Source: Ustilaginoidea virens
Lineage: Eukaryota > Ascomycota > Sordariomycetes > Hypocreales > Clavicipitaceae
Reading direction: 5' to 3'
DNA: 64,000 nucleotides
Assembly: GCF_000687475.1 (NCBI RefSeq)
Contig: NC_057316.1
Location: 4,464,001 to 4,528,000, forward strand
Part shown: piece after piece, positions 1 through 12,113 of the stretch
Numbering within the stretch: the first letter of the stretch is position 1
Layout: the number at the start of each line of letters is the position of its first letter
The notes under the pieces: generated by a model
Databases searched by the model: none
Seen by the model: the letters and a program-made list of their open reading frames with translations, nothing else
Told to the model about the DNA's origin: nothing
Program-made: the position numbers and the translations under genes

Positions 1-1066
1 GGCGCGCCAGCGCAGTTGACGGTCAGTGCGAAGAGCAACGTCAATAGCAGCCTCTGCCCCTTTGCCCCGGGGGACCGCGGCCGCCCCGCTGGCGGACCAG
101 ACGTGAACCACCAGCGCACGCAGAGCTCGGCCGGCCGGCATGTATTTCCTTGTTCTGGTCGCACCGCCAGCTGCGTGGCTGCGCGGCTGCGCGGCCGCAG
201 TTCTGCAGAGAAGATGGGGGGGGGGGGCATGGGGGGCATCGATTCTCGACCCAATGGAGTCCAGCCAGGTCCAGGTCCAGGTCCGGTGCCGGGGTGGTGT
301 GCCCTTTCCTGTTGGGGGGCTGCACTGCCGCAGCAGGGCATCAATGCAGGCAATGCAGGGGAAGAAGCACCGAAGCCCCCCATTGTTTTGGGGCCCCTGG
401 GGGGGTCTTGGCCACGCTCGGCCTCGGCTAATTATAGCCAATGGCGTCTCGAGTGCTTATGTGAAACGCTCCGAGTGGAGCCTGCGCGGACGGACCAGCG
501 CGGACGGACCAGCGCGGACGCCTGATGCGGATGCGGTGCTGGGACTGACTTGCTTGACGTGCATCGCGGCGGGAGGCCGACGTTGACGGTTCATGTTCCG
601 GACGCTGCTCCGCACGGAGATGAATGCCCCCCCCCCCCCCCCCACCAAGCCGTGAAGCATGGCCACCCGGGTTGTTCCAGACGGGCAGAGGCCAGGGCGA
701 GGCAGGGGCAGGGGCAAGGAAGTCACATATACGGATGTAATCTTTGGCGACATCGCCTGGCACGTGGTGGGCGAGGCACAGTGGGTCAGGCAGCGTCCAG
801 TGGCTGGCAGGCCTTGGCATCAATCAGCTTCTGGCCAGCTGCTGGCTGGGCATCTCGGTTGAGTTGACGCTTCGCTGGTCTGGCTCGCACAAGCCTGCAC
901 GGGGCTAGCGACTGTGCAACAACACCAAAAACAACCCGGCTGGACCGACAATGGCTGTAACCTGAGGAGGGGAGAGAGAGCTTCGTTCTTTAACCCCCGA
1001 CGAACCCTCCGCATCCCTCCGCATCCCTCCGCCTCTCTCCGCATCCCTCGCCATCCCTCGCCATCC
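1..1066. other. Intergenic region upstream of PPX1
   Basis: No supportable gene. It holds short G and C homopolymers (around 214-226 and 627-642) and three tandem copies of a GGACGGACCAGCGC-type unit near 485-521. Just before the PPX1 start, a pyrimidine-rich stretch of repeated GCATCCCTC units (about 1010-1058) probably lies in the promoter or 5' leader. Open frames here are low-complexity and have no recognisable domain. Confidence 0.5.
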
Positions 1067-1729
1067 ATGGCTCCCAGAATGCCGTTGCAGGCGTTCCTCG
1101 CCGCCGCCCGCAACGCCCTGACCGCGCCGCCCGCCCAGCGCCAGAAGCCCCTGACCTTTGTCGTGGGTAACGAGTCTGCAGGTCAGTCAAAAAAAAAAAA
1201 AAAAAAAGAAATCACCAAAGAGACGCTTAATCCCCGCTTCCCCCCCCCCCCCCCTTCCTTTGGCTGCCGCGCGATTGCTAACCCCGCCCCGTTACGTCGT
1301 CACAGACCTCGACTCGCTCTGCTCCGCCATCGTCTACGCCTTCCTCCGCACCCACGCGCCCCCGCACACGCTGCACATCCCGCTGGCCAACCTCCCCCGC
1401 GCGGATCTCGCCCTGCGGCCCGAGATGACGGCCGTGCTGCAGCACGCCGGCCTGCGCCCGGCGGACCTGCTCACCCTGTCGGACCTGCCGGACCTCGAGC
1501 CCCACGAGACCAGCTGGCTGCTCGTCGACCACAACGCGCTCACGGGGCCCCTGGGCAGGTACGCCGGCCGCGTCGCCGGCTGCGTGGACCACCACGTCGA
1601 CGAGGGCGCCCTGCCCGCCGGCGCGGCCCCGCGCGTCATCGAGCCGTGCGGCAGCTGCATGAGCCTCGTCGTCAGCGAGTGCCGGCAGACGTGGGCGGAT
1701 GTCTTCCCGCGCGACGACGACGATGCCGA

Positions 1730-1766
<37 letters not shown>

Positions 1767-2396
1767 GCCCCTGGCCAGCAGGACGGCCTCGCCAAGCTGG
1801 GCCTCGCGCCCGTCCTCGCCGACACCACAAACCTCACCAGCCGGGACAAGGTCCGGCCCAAGGACCGCCAGGCCGCGGCGTTTCTGTGCGCGCGTATCCG
1901 CCAGCCGGGCTTCGACCCCGCCGCCTTCTACGCCTGCATCAACGCCGTCAAGGAGGACCTGTCCGGCCTGTGCTGCCGCGACATCCTCCGCAAGGACTAC
2001 AAGGAGTGGCGCGAGGGCGACTGCCTGCTCGGCGTGAGCTGCGCCGTCCAAGGCCTCGACTACCTGCTCGGCAAGGCCCGCTCTGCCGCCGCCTTTCTGC
2101 ACCACCTGTCTTGCTGGGCCGAGGAGAGGCGGCTGGACGTGGCGGCCGTCATGACGACTTCGAATCCGGGGGGGGAGTTCCAGAGGCAGCTTCTGGTCTG
2201 GGGCGTGACCGACGCGGGCCGGGAGGCGGTGCGGACGTTCAAGGCCACGGCTGCGCATCAGCTGCAGCTGAGGACGTGGCAGGACGGCGTGCTGGACCAT
2301 GGGGACGCGCGGTTTGCCTGGCGCCAGTACGAGCTGGCTGCCTCGCGGAAGCAGGTCGCCCCGTTGCTCAGGGAGGCGTTGAAGTCGTGCTGCTGA
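1067..2396 (+). CDS. PPX1: Exopolyphosphatase, DHH family (Ppx1-like)
   Basis: Releases orthophosphate from the ends of inorganic polyphosphate chains; the yeast homologue is a soluble cytosolic and mitochondrial enzyme. Two exons, 1067-1181 and 1306-2396, give 401 residues, close to yeast Ppx1. The intron starts GTCAGT, has a GCTAAC branch site and ends CACAG. It splits the first metal-binding motif, and splicing restores GNESADLDSL (residues 34-43). The other DHH-family motifs follow: DHN at 113-115 and DHH at 133-135. The segment DTTNLTSRDKV carries a further family signature. An Asp-Ala dipeptide run (about 174-193) is an unusual low-complexity insertion encoded by a GAC/GCC microsatellite. 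The start is the ATG that gives the family-like N-terminus. Convergent with ATP25; the 254-base gap between them is A-rich. Confidence 0.93.
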
Positions 2397-2650
2397 TTGA
2401 GCAAACAACCCAAAAAAAAAATAAAAAAATAAAAAAATAAATTAAAATTAAAAAAAAAAAAAAAAAGAGCCCATGCGTCGGGAGCCGGTCAAAGCATGCA
2501 AAAGGTGCTGCGGATACGCGTCAAGTGTGTTTGTTTGTGTGTTGCGACATCTGTCTCCATTTTACTGCGGGACACTCGAGCCCCGATAGACTACCTATTT
2601 AATGCAAACCTGGACATATTAACAACCAAGTTGCGCCCCGGCGGCCCCGT

Positions 2651-4567
2651 CTATTCTGGTGCAACATGTCCCGTGTAGAGCCGGTTGAGAGCTCGCGCCC
2701 TCTCTGCTCGGGCTTCCTGTCCAACAAAGTGCTGGTGCAAATCCTCCACTCCCTTGAGGACCCCCACAAACTCGCGACGCTTCAAACGTCGCTTGCCAAT
2801 CGTGTCCAGCGAGTCTGCTGGCGGCGGATTATGCAGCAAGTCTTCCGCGGCTGGATCGGCCACCAAGATGCAAGCCTTCAACCAAGTGTAAACCATCCCC
2901 GTTGGATAAACCGGTGGTACTTCCTTCAACATTTCGGGGTACACCCACCGAAGCGCATCGATGCACTGTTTTGAATCTCGCGTCGAGGCCAGGACTCGGT
3001 AGACCAACTCGTACATTTCCGCGGGCCGTGGGATGCAAAATCTGGCTGGGGCGCGGAACGTGTCCCAGAATCGATCCCACGCCCGTCGCCCAGCGTATGC
3101 CGTCATCAACCGCATCGTCTGGCTGTGTTCCAGGGGCTTCCGCATGCTGAGCAATAGGTATTCGAGGTTCCTTTGCGCTCGCTCTAGTTGCGGCCCATAT
3201 GCTGGAGAGCTGACCACCGCTTCGATGAGGGAAACAAGCATGTTTATAGATTGGACTGCCATGCCTCTCTCTTCGGCCGTGAGAAGCAATCGATCGACTA
3301 GTTGCAGACGCAGCAGCGCCTCACCTTCTGCCGAGGTTGCCTGAAAAATGGCAAGCACGAGGTTCTCAACAACCTCGGGCGTCAGCGACGTCCCCGATGT
3401 GAGGAGGTTGGTCAGCTGCGCCGCAAGACTGCCAAGTTCAGCCAAGCCCAGCTCTGCGTTTGTGGTCTGGTCGTCGGATTCAAGATCCGCAGAGCGGGTC
3501 GGAAGAGAGGGACCCTCAACGCGTGTTTGGAGCGCCCTGGCGCTCGCAGAAAAGTATCTTCGCTGTTGCGAAGCCTGCTGCATCTTCTGCCACTGAACGG
3601 CTGATGCTGTGTTGGGCAGCTGAATCCGTGACGACAACATCGATTCCAACTCTCGTCTTTCTGGCACAGCCTGCCCTTTCATCTTGATGGTTTGTTCCAG
3701 ACTTCGCCTCAGGATCCCTTGCCACAATGTTTCGAGATCCAACTCGATTCTTCGAGGCTCCGTCATGCACTGCACTACAACCGTGGTGCCAGTTGGCGCA
3801 GCTCCAAATCCAGAGAACCGTCCGCTGTCATCGTAACTGACACTCTCATCCGAGACAGCATCGCTAGTGGAGAAGTTGACGCACACCCACCCAGTAGAAA
3901 TACCATTATCGCCCCCAGGCAAAATCATGGTATTGGTTCCCATTAGCTTGGCCTTCTTCCGCATCCGGCGGAGCTTGGTCTTTAGTTCGCCCGGCCCGAT
4001 GAGTCCGTCAGCTCGAGCTTCCACTTTGAAACCCCGCTTGAGCCACCGTACGAATCGCCCCGAGGAGACATGAAGGTGCCGTTCGTTTCGCGCAGTGGCA
4101 AACAGCATGATAAGATTCGGGCCGAGCGCGGCTGGAGAGTCCAAATCGCGAAGGTCCATCAAGGATATGTCGTCGAGGCCCATATCCTCGTAGATGTATT
4201 TGATCATCGGCTCTATGACGGAAGGCGAACCGATGGGAGCTTTGGGTAAGGATGGCGAGTGAAGGCTTGGCGGATGCCTAGGGGGTTCAACCCCCAGAAA
4301 CCAAGGCTGTTCAGAAGTCGAAACGACATTGCTTTCAGGGCCGACGTCAATCTGAGAGTCTCCAGAGTCTGGAAGCTGGTTGTGTTGTGCTGAGCTGTTC
4401 CCGTGTGGTTCTGATGAGAATAATCTGGTAGTCGGTTTCCGGGAAACGTGTGCAGGCAACACCGATAAAGCTTGATAAGTTGGAAGCGACGTGGAGGCTA
4501 CGGCTCTGAATATCAATCCGCGGCAGCCGCAACATGAAAACAATGTGGATGCAGGCCGTGAAAGCAT
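2651..4567 (-). CDS. ATP25: ATPase synthesis protein 25, mitochondrial (Atp25)
   Basis: Fungal mitochondrial inner-membrane protein. In yeast its C-terminal half stabilises the OLI1/ATP9 mRNA and its N-terminal half, related to ribosome-silencing factor RsfS, helps assemble the Atp9 ring. Single exon of 638 residues. The N-terminus is rich in Arg, Ser and Cys and lacks acidic residues, like a mitochondrial presequence. The RsfS-like part lies at about residues 115-215, with DISLMDLRDLDSPAALGPN and LFATARNERHLHVSSGRF. A Lys/Arg-rich segment follows, then a long alpha-helical C-terminal region. I chose the ATG at 4567; the frame extends 11 codons further upstream without an ATG. It is divergent from RPO41. 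Confidence 0.88.
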   Translation of the reverse strand: MLSRPASTLFSCCGCRGLIFRAVASTSLPTYQALSVLPAHVSRKPTTRLFSSEPHGNSSAQHNQLPDSGDSQIDVGPESNVVSTSEQPWFLGVEPPRHPPSLHSPSLPKAPIGSPSVIEPMIKYIYEDMGLDDISLMDLRDLDSPAALGPNLIMLFATARNERHLHVSSGRFVRWLKRGFKVEARADGLIGPGELKTKLRRMRKKAKLMGTNTMILPGGDNGISTGWVCVNFSTSDAVSDESVSYDDSGRFSGFGAAPTGTTVVVQCMTEPRRIELDLETLWQGILRRSLEQTIKMKGQAVPERRELESMLSSRIQLPNTASAVQWQKMQQASQQRRYFSASARALQTRVEGPSLPTRSADLESDDQTTNAELGLAELGSLAAQLTNLLTSGTSLTPEVVENLVLAIFQATSAEGEALLRLQLVDRLLLTAEERGMAVQSINMLVSLIEAVVSSPAYGPQLERAQRNLEYLLLSMRKPLEHSQTMRLMTAYAGRRAWDRFWDTFRAPARFCIPRPAEMYELVYRVLASTRDSKQCIDALRWVYPEMLKEVPPVYPTGMVYTWLKACILVADPAAEDLLHNPPPADSLDTIGKRRLKRREFVGVLKGVEDLHQHFVGQEARAERARALNRLYTGHVAPE

Positions 4568-5354
4568 TCTCCAAGTATGTGCGATACAGAACTGCCTCAA
4601 GGAGCAAGTTCAAGCAAGCCAAGTTGAGCCTGAAGAAGCCCCCGCCACTTTGCGGTTGGCTGGTTTTTGCTATGTCACGTGACAGAAGACGCTCCAATCG
4701 ATAAGAAAAACAGCAAGGAGAATATGCAACTATTGTCGCACTGTACTAGTATCACTTCCCACCGACCCAGCGATTGATTGTACAAAGTTTTTCTCCCGGC
4801 ACCGGGTTTCCTTTATAAATTAGCACTGAGGCCCTAGATACTTGCCAGGTTATACGTATTTAATTGAGTCGTCCAGAGTATTTAAATATATAATCTCATA
4901 TATCCTTTGCTGGTGAATCCCCCTCAGTGCGACAAACTTTCCGTCATGTACGGAGTACTTGGCTCCCTGACTCATTTTGCCAGGGTCCAAAGTACCTGCA
5001 CAGCAGCCTAGTCGCCAGTGCTTGGCAACTCACTCTAGCTTAGGAGGTAGGTATGTAGGTACAACCTAAGGTCACTAGCAAAAGATATTCGGGGCGAAAT
5101 AATTTTCGGACGAGTTCATCTCCTATTCGACCAACCCGCCGGCGTCCAGTTCGTTCTTCGCCTCCTTTCAGCTCTACCTGTGCCCGCCGCCAGTGTTTTG
5201 CGTTCCGATATTCTCTTTGTTATGTTCTAGATCATTTCCTTTCGCTTTCCAACTGCTCAATGATTTAATTCTTGTTTCGTCACCAACAGAGACCCATCCT
5301 GTTGAGACTTTGGTTCATTCCCTCCATATGCGCTCGTAAGGAGCCGTTTACAAG
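4568..5354. promoter_or_regulatory. Shared upstream region of ATP25 and RPO41
   Basis: A 787-base region between two divergently transcribed genes, both acting in mitochondrial gene expression. A TATA-like TTTATAAATT lies at 4812-4821 and one exact TACGGAGTA at 4949-4957. An AT-rich patch (about 4850-4910) precedes a pyrimidine-rich stretch toward RPO41. The elements are seen directly; co-regulation is inferred from the arrangement only. Confidence 0.5.
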
Positions 5355-8300
5355 ATGCTCAGTCGACAAACACGGAGCAGCGTGCTTGCTCATCGAGCCA
5401 CCATAGCCAGGTCGACTGGATCGTCTTCAAAACTTGCTACCATCTCGCATGCACAGTTACCAAAGAGCCCAAGGTCAACTGTCTCGCGACATGTCCAGCC
5501 ATGGCGCAGGTGTTGGATTGACACTGGGATTGGCCGCTACTTGGCCGAGAGAGGTCTGGCCACCGCGGTCAACGACTTCAGCTTCGAAGAGTTGCCCTAT
5601 AACCGTCTCAAAAACGCGAATATGCCCCTTTTCCACCCGCCTTCTTTCGGGTCACACGGGATTAGAGCTCGCGACCCTGCCACGGCACCTTTGACGATTC
5701 CTGAACCGGGACCGCCGAAGCCCGCGACCAAAATCAACATGTACGGCATCCCGGGCGATACAGAGGACATGCTACCTGTTTTCGATGCTTGCATAAGGGT
5801 AGGCAAACTCGACAGAGCCGCCCTTGTGTTGAAGAGGTTCAACGCAATGGGAGTGCTGTCAGGAGAGGAGCGAATCCTTCTACACAATCAATATCTTCGA
5901 ACATCCCTACTTCAAATGCGCACCAGTCCCGATCGACGACAAGCCGAGCAACTCCACAAGTGGTATGAATTGGAAATACGAGGCAAGGGCCTTCCGCAGA
6001 CCGCCGAGACGGTTGCCTGCATGCTCAAAGCCTCATTGCTTTCAGAGAGGGGTTCGAGGCTTGATCGCCTAGTCAATAGATACATGGGCATGGCGCCCGG
6101 CCAGTCTGGCTTACGAGTTTTGAGCATGGCCGATATCTTGAGCGATCAGGATTTGGCAATCATCACCGGCATATGCCCTACGTACAATTTTACAACCGAG
6201 GCCGAAGATGTTTCAGACGCATCGGCAATGGACGAATTGGACATTGAGACTCCGTCGGCGGTCAGTTCCGCTGACGAGGCCGTGGATGTCAGTCGGAGAA
6301 CTGTACCAGAATTGGTTCCCACGCCACAGCGTGGTGATGGCCTTGCCACGCTGAAGCAGGGCCTGCACCTGCTCATGGATTTGGAAGAGGTGGACATGTC
6401 CAAAATGTCGTACGCGGACCGTTACGAAATTCAGTTGCAGATAGAACGGGATTCTATTGGCTCTGCCATTGTGAGATGGCGACAGGCGAACAAAAACATG
6501 CAAAAGATGGGCATCAACACCGCTCTCAGTCCCTCATCCGCAGAGGGTTCATTGTCGCAGCACATGGGGCGATGGCTTGATGCCATGGAAAAGAGGCTCA
6601 AGGAAGAGCTCGTCCTGATCAGAACTTCCGAAAACAAAGCGACCAAGTCTGACCAGGATCTCGAACGATGCTTGTACGGGCCCTTGATCCAGCAAGCCAA
6701 GCCCGAACGACTGGCCGCCGTCACTATACTGTCTGTTCTGAATCTCGCAGCCTTGCAGGGTGTGGACAAGGGAGTGGTGGTCAGCCGAATCATTTCAAAC
6801 ATTGCCAAGCTCGTTCAAGAAGAGATCGAGATGCAACGAAAGCCAGGTTCGAGACGAAAGATGAAAACAAGAACCGGAGTCACATACAGCGGATCCACTC
6901 TGCCGTCCCCATCCAAGGAGTCGTCAGATGCCCCAGCCGATGCTACAACACCCCTTGCGGACCTCTGCAGCGTTGCGCAGGGGCTTGAAGAAACGACGCG
7001 CAAACCTTGGTCCATGTCTATCAAAGCTCAAGTCGGTTCCGTCTTGTTGAAGCTTCTCATCGAAACGGCCAAGGTTAAAGTCGTGACACAACATCCCACT
7101 ACCAAGGAAACCGTCAGCCAGGTGCAACCCGCCTTCGCGCACTTGCAACAACCCCGCAAGGGCAAGAAGGTTGGCGTGCTCTATCTCAACTCGCAACTGA
7201 TGGAGCAGCTCAAAAGGGAACCAGTCGGCGACTTCATTGCGAAGCATCTGCCCATGATAGTGGAGCCCAAACCTTGGACCCGATTCGACGAGGGGGGCTT
7301 TCTTCACAGCAAGACAAGCCTGGTTCGTATCAAGTCTGGCGATGACGAGCAAAAACTTTACACGAGGGCAGCTCTAGAATGTGGCGACTTGGATCAAGTA
7401 TCCAAGGGTCTCGATGCCCTGGGCAAGACAGCTTGGCAGATCAACAAGGACGTTCTCGGTGTCATGATGGAAGCCTGGAACAGCGGAGAAGAGATCGCCA
7501 ACATGCCACCTCTAAACCCGGAATTCGAAGTTCCCAGCGAGCCGGACTCATCTGCCGACCCCTTGCTTCGGAAACAGTGGATTCGTGCTGTCAAGTTGAT
7601 TGAGAACGAACGATCTGGTTTGCATTCCCAGAGGTGTTTCATGAACCTGCAGCTGGAGGTCGCGCGGGCCTTTAGAAATCAGACGATATATTTTCCGCAC
7701 AACGTGGACTACCGGGGACGAGCTTATCCGATGCCGACGTATCTGAACCACATGGGAGCGGACCACGCTCGTGGCATTCTCAAGTTCGCCGTGGGCAAGG
7801 AACTGGGAGAACGGGGACTCCGATGGCTCAAGATCCACCTGGCTAATCTGTACGGCTTGGACAAGTCCAGCTTTGACGAACGCGAGGCCTTCAGCAATGA
7901 ACATGTCGCCGAAATTGTGGAATCCGCCACCAATCCATTGAATGGGAGTCGCTGGTGGCTCAAAGCGGAAGATCCGTGGCAGTGCCTGGCTGCTTGCTTC
8001 GAGCTAAAGGCCGCCTTGGACCTTCCTGACCCCACCAAGTTCGTATCCCAGCTACCTGTTCATCAAGACGGTACCTGCAATGGCCTTCAGCACTATGCTG
8101 CCCTGGGAGGTGACACATGGGGTGCCAAGCAGGTCAATCTCGAGCCGGGTGAACGACCGGCCGACGTGTACTCTGCCGTGGCGGATCTCGTGAAGCAAGC
8201 CATGGAGGAGGATGTCAAGAAGAACAACCAGCTGGCCAAGATTCTCGAGGGCAAAATCACGAGAAAGGTTGTCAAGCAAACTGTCATGACCAACGTGTAT

Positions 8301-9696
8301 GGCGTCACCTTTGCCGGGGCCAAGAAGCAGGTTTGCAAGCAGCTTGATGCTTTGTATCCGGACCTGGGCAAGGAGTGTGGCATCCCCCATATCGTGTTAT
8401 CGTCATACATTGCCACGCATATTTTCAAGGCTCTAGCAACCATGTTCCGCGGTGCCCACGACATTCAGTACTGGCTCGGCGAGATTGGTGGCCGGGTATG
8501 CCGCGCCCTCACCTCAGCCCAACTCGAGCAAGTTGCTGGCGGTTACTCAGCAGGAGGCGAAGCCGAGGGAGGCAGGCAAAGAAAACGAACCAGGAGGGCG
8601 GTGGCCACTGACAAGAATGGTTTCGACGAGCTCACTCGACAGTTTCGGTCTTCGGTCGTCTGGACGACCCCTCTCCGCATGCCGGTCATTCAACCTTACC
8701 GCAAGAGCACCATGAGGGAGATTAGGACTTGCCTACAAGCTGTTGCTTTCCCAATCTGCGACCAAGCAGACCCTGTCAATCGACGGAAGCAGCTGCAAGG
8801 CTTCCCGCCAAACTTTATCCACTCCTTGGATGCCAGCCACATGCTCCTGTCCGCCGTGCGTTGCCACGAGAAAGGGCTGAGTTTTGCTGCCGTCCATGAC
8901 TCTTTTTGGACGCACGCTGCCGACATTGACACGATGAATTGCGTTTTGCGAGAGGCGTTTATTCAAATCCACGAGGAAGATGTTGTGGGCCGTCTCGCGT
9001 CAGAGTTCAAGACACGTCACAGAGGATCTTTGTATCTTTCATATATCGACTCCGAATCCGCCGTGGCCAAGAAGATCAAGGAGCTGAGGAAGAACAGCAA
9101 TCTGTCACCGAAAGAAGAGGTGTTGCTGGAACATAAACGCAACCTCTTGCGACTCTCGGCCGACCCATGGGACCTCGAGACTGCCAAGAAGATTGTCACC
9201 CCCGCGTCCGTGTACGAGAAAATGTCTGGAGAAACGGCCGAGATTGCTGCCGACAAGGAGGGCATCGGTCTAGGAGACATTCCCCAGGACGAGCTCGATG
9301 GGCAAGAGAGCGGAGAAGAACCGGAGCGAATGCTCATGGATGAAGACGAGGGCGAGTTTCATTCGGCGGCCGAGTCGACAACATCCGAGGATGAGCAGCA
9401 GCAGTACTTGGACGACTTGCGAACTGGCCTCTTTGAGACGCATATTCTGGACAATAAGAAGAAAGTCCGTGTCCCGCCGAGAAAAGGCAACCCTGTGCCA
9501 GTTTGGCTACCTCTAACGATCCCACCCGTTCCCTCCAAGGTAAGAAAGAAACACTTTTTTTTTTTTTTTCGAATGACTCCTGCTGCCTTGTCAATTTTTC
9601 TTTTTTTGTTTTTCTTCTTCCTTTGGCTGATATGCTCTTTCTTAGGGTGAGTTTGACGTAACCCGTCTGAGAGACAGCAAATACTTCTTCTCCTAA
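5355..9696 (+). CDS. RPO41: Mitochondrial DNA-directed RNA polymerase (Rpo41)
   Basis: Single-subunit T7-like RNA polymerase that transcribes the mitochondrial genome. Exon 1 is 5355-9539 and a 51-base last exon is 9646-9696, giving 1411 residues. The intron begins GTAAGA, contains a long T tract, and ends CTTAG. Splicing restores the conserved C-terminus ending DSKYFFS; reading through would replace it with a poly-Phe tail. Palm motifs are intact: HQDGTCNGLQHY with the catalytic Asp at about 905, the KQTVMTNVYGVTFAGAK helix, and HDSFWTHA with Asp about 1182. An N-terminal Arg/Ser-rich stretch looks like a presequence. A strongly acidic insertion (about 1300-1360) lies between the catalytic core and the C-terminus. 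Confidence 0.96.
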
Positions 9697-10189
9697 AGGG
9701 AGAGAATTGTGTGAGGGCGACAGAGGACCGAAGTGATATTGTGCATTTGCAGTGCGCAGCGACGTTAGATAACTCGGAGAAACATTTTCAAGGCGTTCAA
9801 GGTATCCCGAAGGCGGCCTCATGCCAGTGGGAGTTTTTTTTATATTTTATGTTGCCCAAAAAAATCTGATTTTTTAAACCAGAAGAAAAAAGGGTAAGGA
9901 GTCCATTGGGAAGGTATTTTCACTTGGGTGTTGTAACATGATTCAATGTAGTATATGTGAAGGATAGTGCTCGAACTCTGTGCCTCTTCGAGGGGACGGC
10001 GAAGGGAGGGAGATACAAGAGAGGGAGGAAGTAAAGGCGTAAAACCAACGCGACTACAGTGCTGTCTCGCATGCTGTTGATGAGATTTATATGCATGCTG
10101 TCCTGTTGGTGCCATTTACAAGTTTTAACGTTTTATTTTATTTTTTTCAGACACCTCTTTCATTCCTCAGATGTCGTCGTATCTAGCGC
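9697..10189. other. Convergent intergenic region between RPO41 and ARC1
   Basis: No gene seen. This 493-base AT-rich stretch holds the 3' ends of both genes and several T or A tracts. Confidence 0.5.
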
Positions 10190-10937
10190 CTACCGCACAA
10201 CAGCATCCTTTAGAGTTTGAACGGTGCAAACGCCGCCATTCTCCGTAACCAGCTTGCCAACGCCCGTCTTGCCCAGCTGCTCAACCGCAGCGGCATTGAA
10301 GGCCACCTCGAGGTTGTCCGTGGTAGTAAAACCAGGCTGGAACGTCTCCCAAATCTTCTTCTTGGGGTTGAGCACGGCCTCTGGCTGTCCCTGCCAGCCC
10401 TCGAAGAAGACACGATCACCGGCCTTGGAGCCCTCCGGGGGCGAAACCAGCTCGACAGGACCCTTGTGGTCGTCCACCTCGCCTTCCTTGAGCTTGGGCG
10501 ACGCGGCCAAGACCATGGCGCAAGACTTGACGCCGCGCATCTTGACGGGCTTGAGGTTGCAGACCACGACGACCTTGCGGCCTTGCATCTCGTCGAGAGG
10601 AACGAGGCCGTTGAGACCAGAGCAGACGGTGCGGCAGACCTGGCCTTGGTACTCGACGTAGTCTTCGTTGCCGGCGGCATCGCCCATGGCTATGGTGGAG
10701 ACGTACAGGGAGTCGGCGTCGGGGTGGTTGACGGCCTTGAGAATATGGCCGACTCGGAGGTCGATGAGGCAGGGCGAGAGGGGGGCAGCGGCAGCGGCAG
10801 CCTTTTGCGGCTTGGGGGCTTTTTCCTTCTTCTCCTTGCTGGGCTTGTGGCCGGCGGCGGCGGCGGCAGCAGCATCCTTGACCCGGTCGACCTTTTCCTT
10901 GACCTTTTCCTTGGTGCGGTCGACGAGAGAAGCGTCT

Positions 10938-10971
<34 letters not shown>

Positions 10972-10994
10972 GGCTGGTTTCGTGGCCGGCGGTG

Positions 10995-11034
<40 letters not shown>

Positions 11035-11446
11035 TCTCCTTCTTCGCGCGCTCCTTCTCGGCCTTGGCATCGACGGGGGGCTTGACGAAGCGGACGTCAT
11101 CCGGATCAACGACAAGCTTTTCGCCGTCGCCGAGCCCAAGGCCGAACAGGGGCGAGTTCTGCACAAAGTCGAGGTGGCGGACAATGTTCGGGTGGCCCCT
11201 TTCGCCGGTCCGCTCGTCGGGAGTCCATCGGGCGACGACGGGGGACAGGGTCTCGTAGATGGCGACGTCGGCCCGGCTGGGCTTGCTGCCGAGCAGGGTG
11301 GTCCGGCTGGCCAGGTGGCGGTTGAGAGTGTCGAGGATGGGGGATCGATCGTGGCTTCCGGCCCTGAGGCGCTCCGACGTGGTGAGCCACTGCTGGATCT
11401 CGGCCTCCTCGGCAGACAAGTAGGTCTGGTTGGCGAGCGCGGCCAT
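10190..11446 (-). CDS. ARC1: Arc1-like tRNA-aminoacylation cofactor with EMAPII-type tRNA-binding domain
   Basis: Cytoplasmic cofactor that, in yeast, docks methionyl- and glutamyl-tRNA synthetases and delivers tRNA to them. Single exon, 418 residues. Residues 1-110 resemble the GST-C-like synthetase-docking domain, including the SKPSRADVAIYETLSPVV segment. A Lys/Ala-rich linker (about 120-230) carries a poly-Ala run and a poly-Asn run of 11, encoded by a trinucleotide repeat at about 10995-11032 and another at about 10937-10971. The C-terminal 190 residues are the OB-fold tRNA-binding domain, with DLRVGHILKAVNHPDADSLY, the CSGLNGLVP segment and KPVKMRGVKSCAMVLAAS. The tandem repeats in coding sequence are likely length-variable between strains. 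Confidence 0.9.
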
Positions 11447-12113
11447 CCTGGCTCTGGCGAGTCGACGGACGACGGGGGAGGGGGAAACGGCCCTGGCGGC
11501 GGGGCGCAGGGCTCTGAGAGGCAGCAGCTTGAAGGGTTCCTGGAGAAATGGCGCCTCTGCCTGTGCTTTTGGTGGGTGTCCCGGGTGTGTGCTGCTTGGA
11601 TGGCTTGGAAATTTTGTCAGTCTGCTTTGTCGAAGCTGGTCTTGGAGTTTTTTTCCTGCTGCATTTGCATGGTGATGGCGGGGTTGGGCAATGCGGGGCT
11701 ACAGGGATGCGGGGCTGCGGGGCTGCGGGGCTGAATGGACAGCGCGGCTTAGTCAGGCAGTTTTTCCCTCAACGCGTCCAAGGGAGGCGGGCCACGTGAC
11801 GGCGCATCCAGGGCGCGTCTGTACGGAGTAAGCGTCATGGGTTTCGATAAGGGTTTCGGCTGGCTGCGCGTGAAGCAAAAAGCTGGGCCTCGCGCTCGCC
11901 ATCTACTTCCCTTCGCTTTCAGTCAGACTGTCCTCACTTTGCGGCCGTTCTGCCGCCAGAGCTGGATTGTCGTCGATTTCTTGCTTCTTAGATCCGAGAC
12001 GTTGATGCCTGCCGCCTCGTTTGCCAACCAGCAACTTGACGGTTCTGCCGTTGTTGTGCACCCCAACAAAAGAGCCCGTTGCTCCTCCGTTTTCCACCCA
12101 TTGACCTGCGCAA
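11447..12113. promoter_or_regulatory. Divergent upstream region of ARC1 and the LSH/Irc5-type ATPase
   Basis: A 667-base shared 5' region. It contains GGGGCTGC tandem copies (about 11708-11733), one exact TACGGAGTA (11822-11830), and a pyrimidine-rich stretch before the downstream start. No independent gene is supported here. Confidence 0.4.

Noticed and set aside
914..2440. 508-codon plus-strand frame overlapping PPX1
   Set aside because: It carries PPX1 exon 1 in frame but then reads through the intron into Arg/Pro-rich out-of-frame sequence. The spliced DHH enzyme explains the locus.
10217..11734. 505-codon open frame on the plus strand
   Set aside because: It is antisense to ARC1. Its sequence is Gly/Val/Leu-rich with homopolymer runs produced by the ARC1 trinucleotide repeats, and it has no domain.
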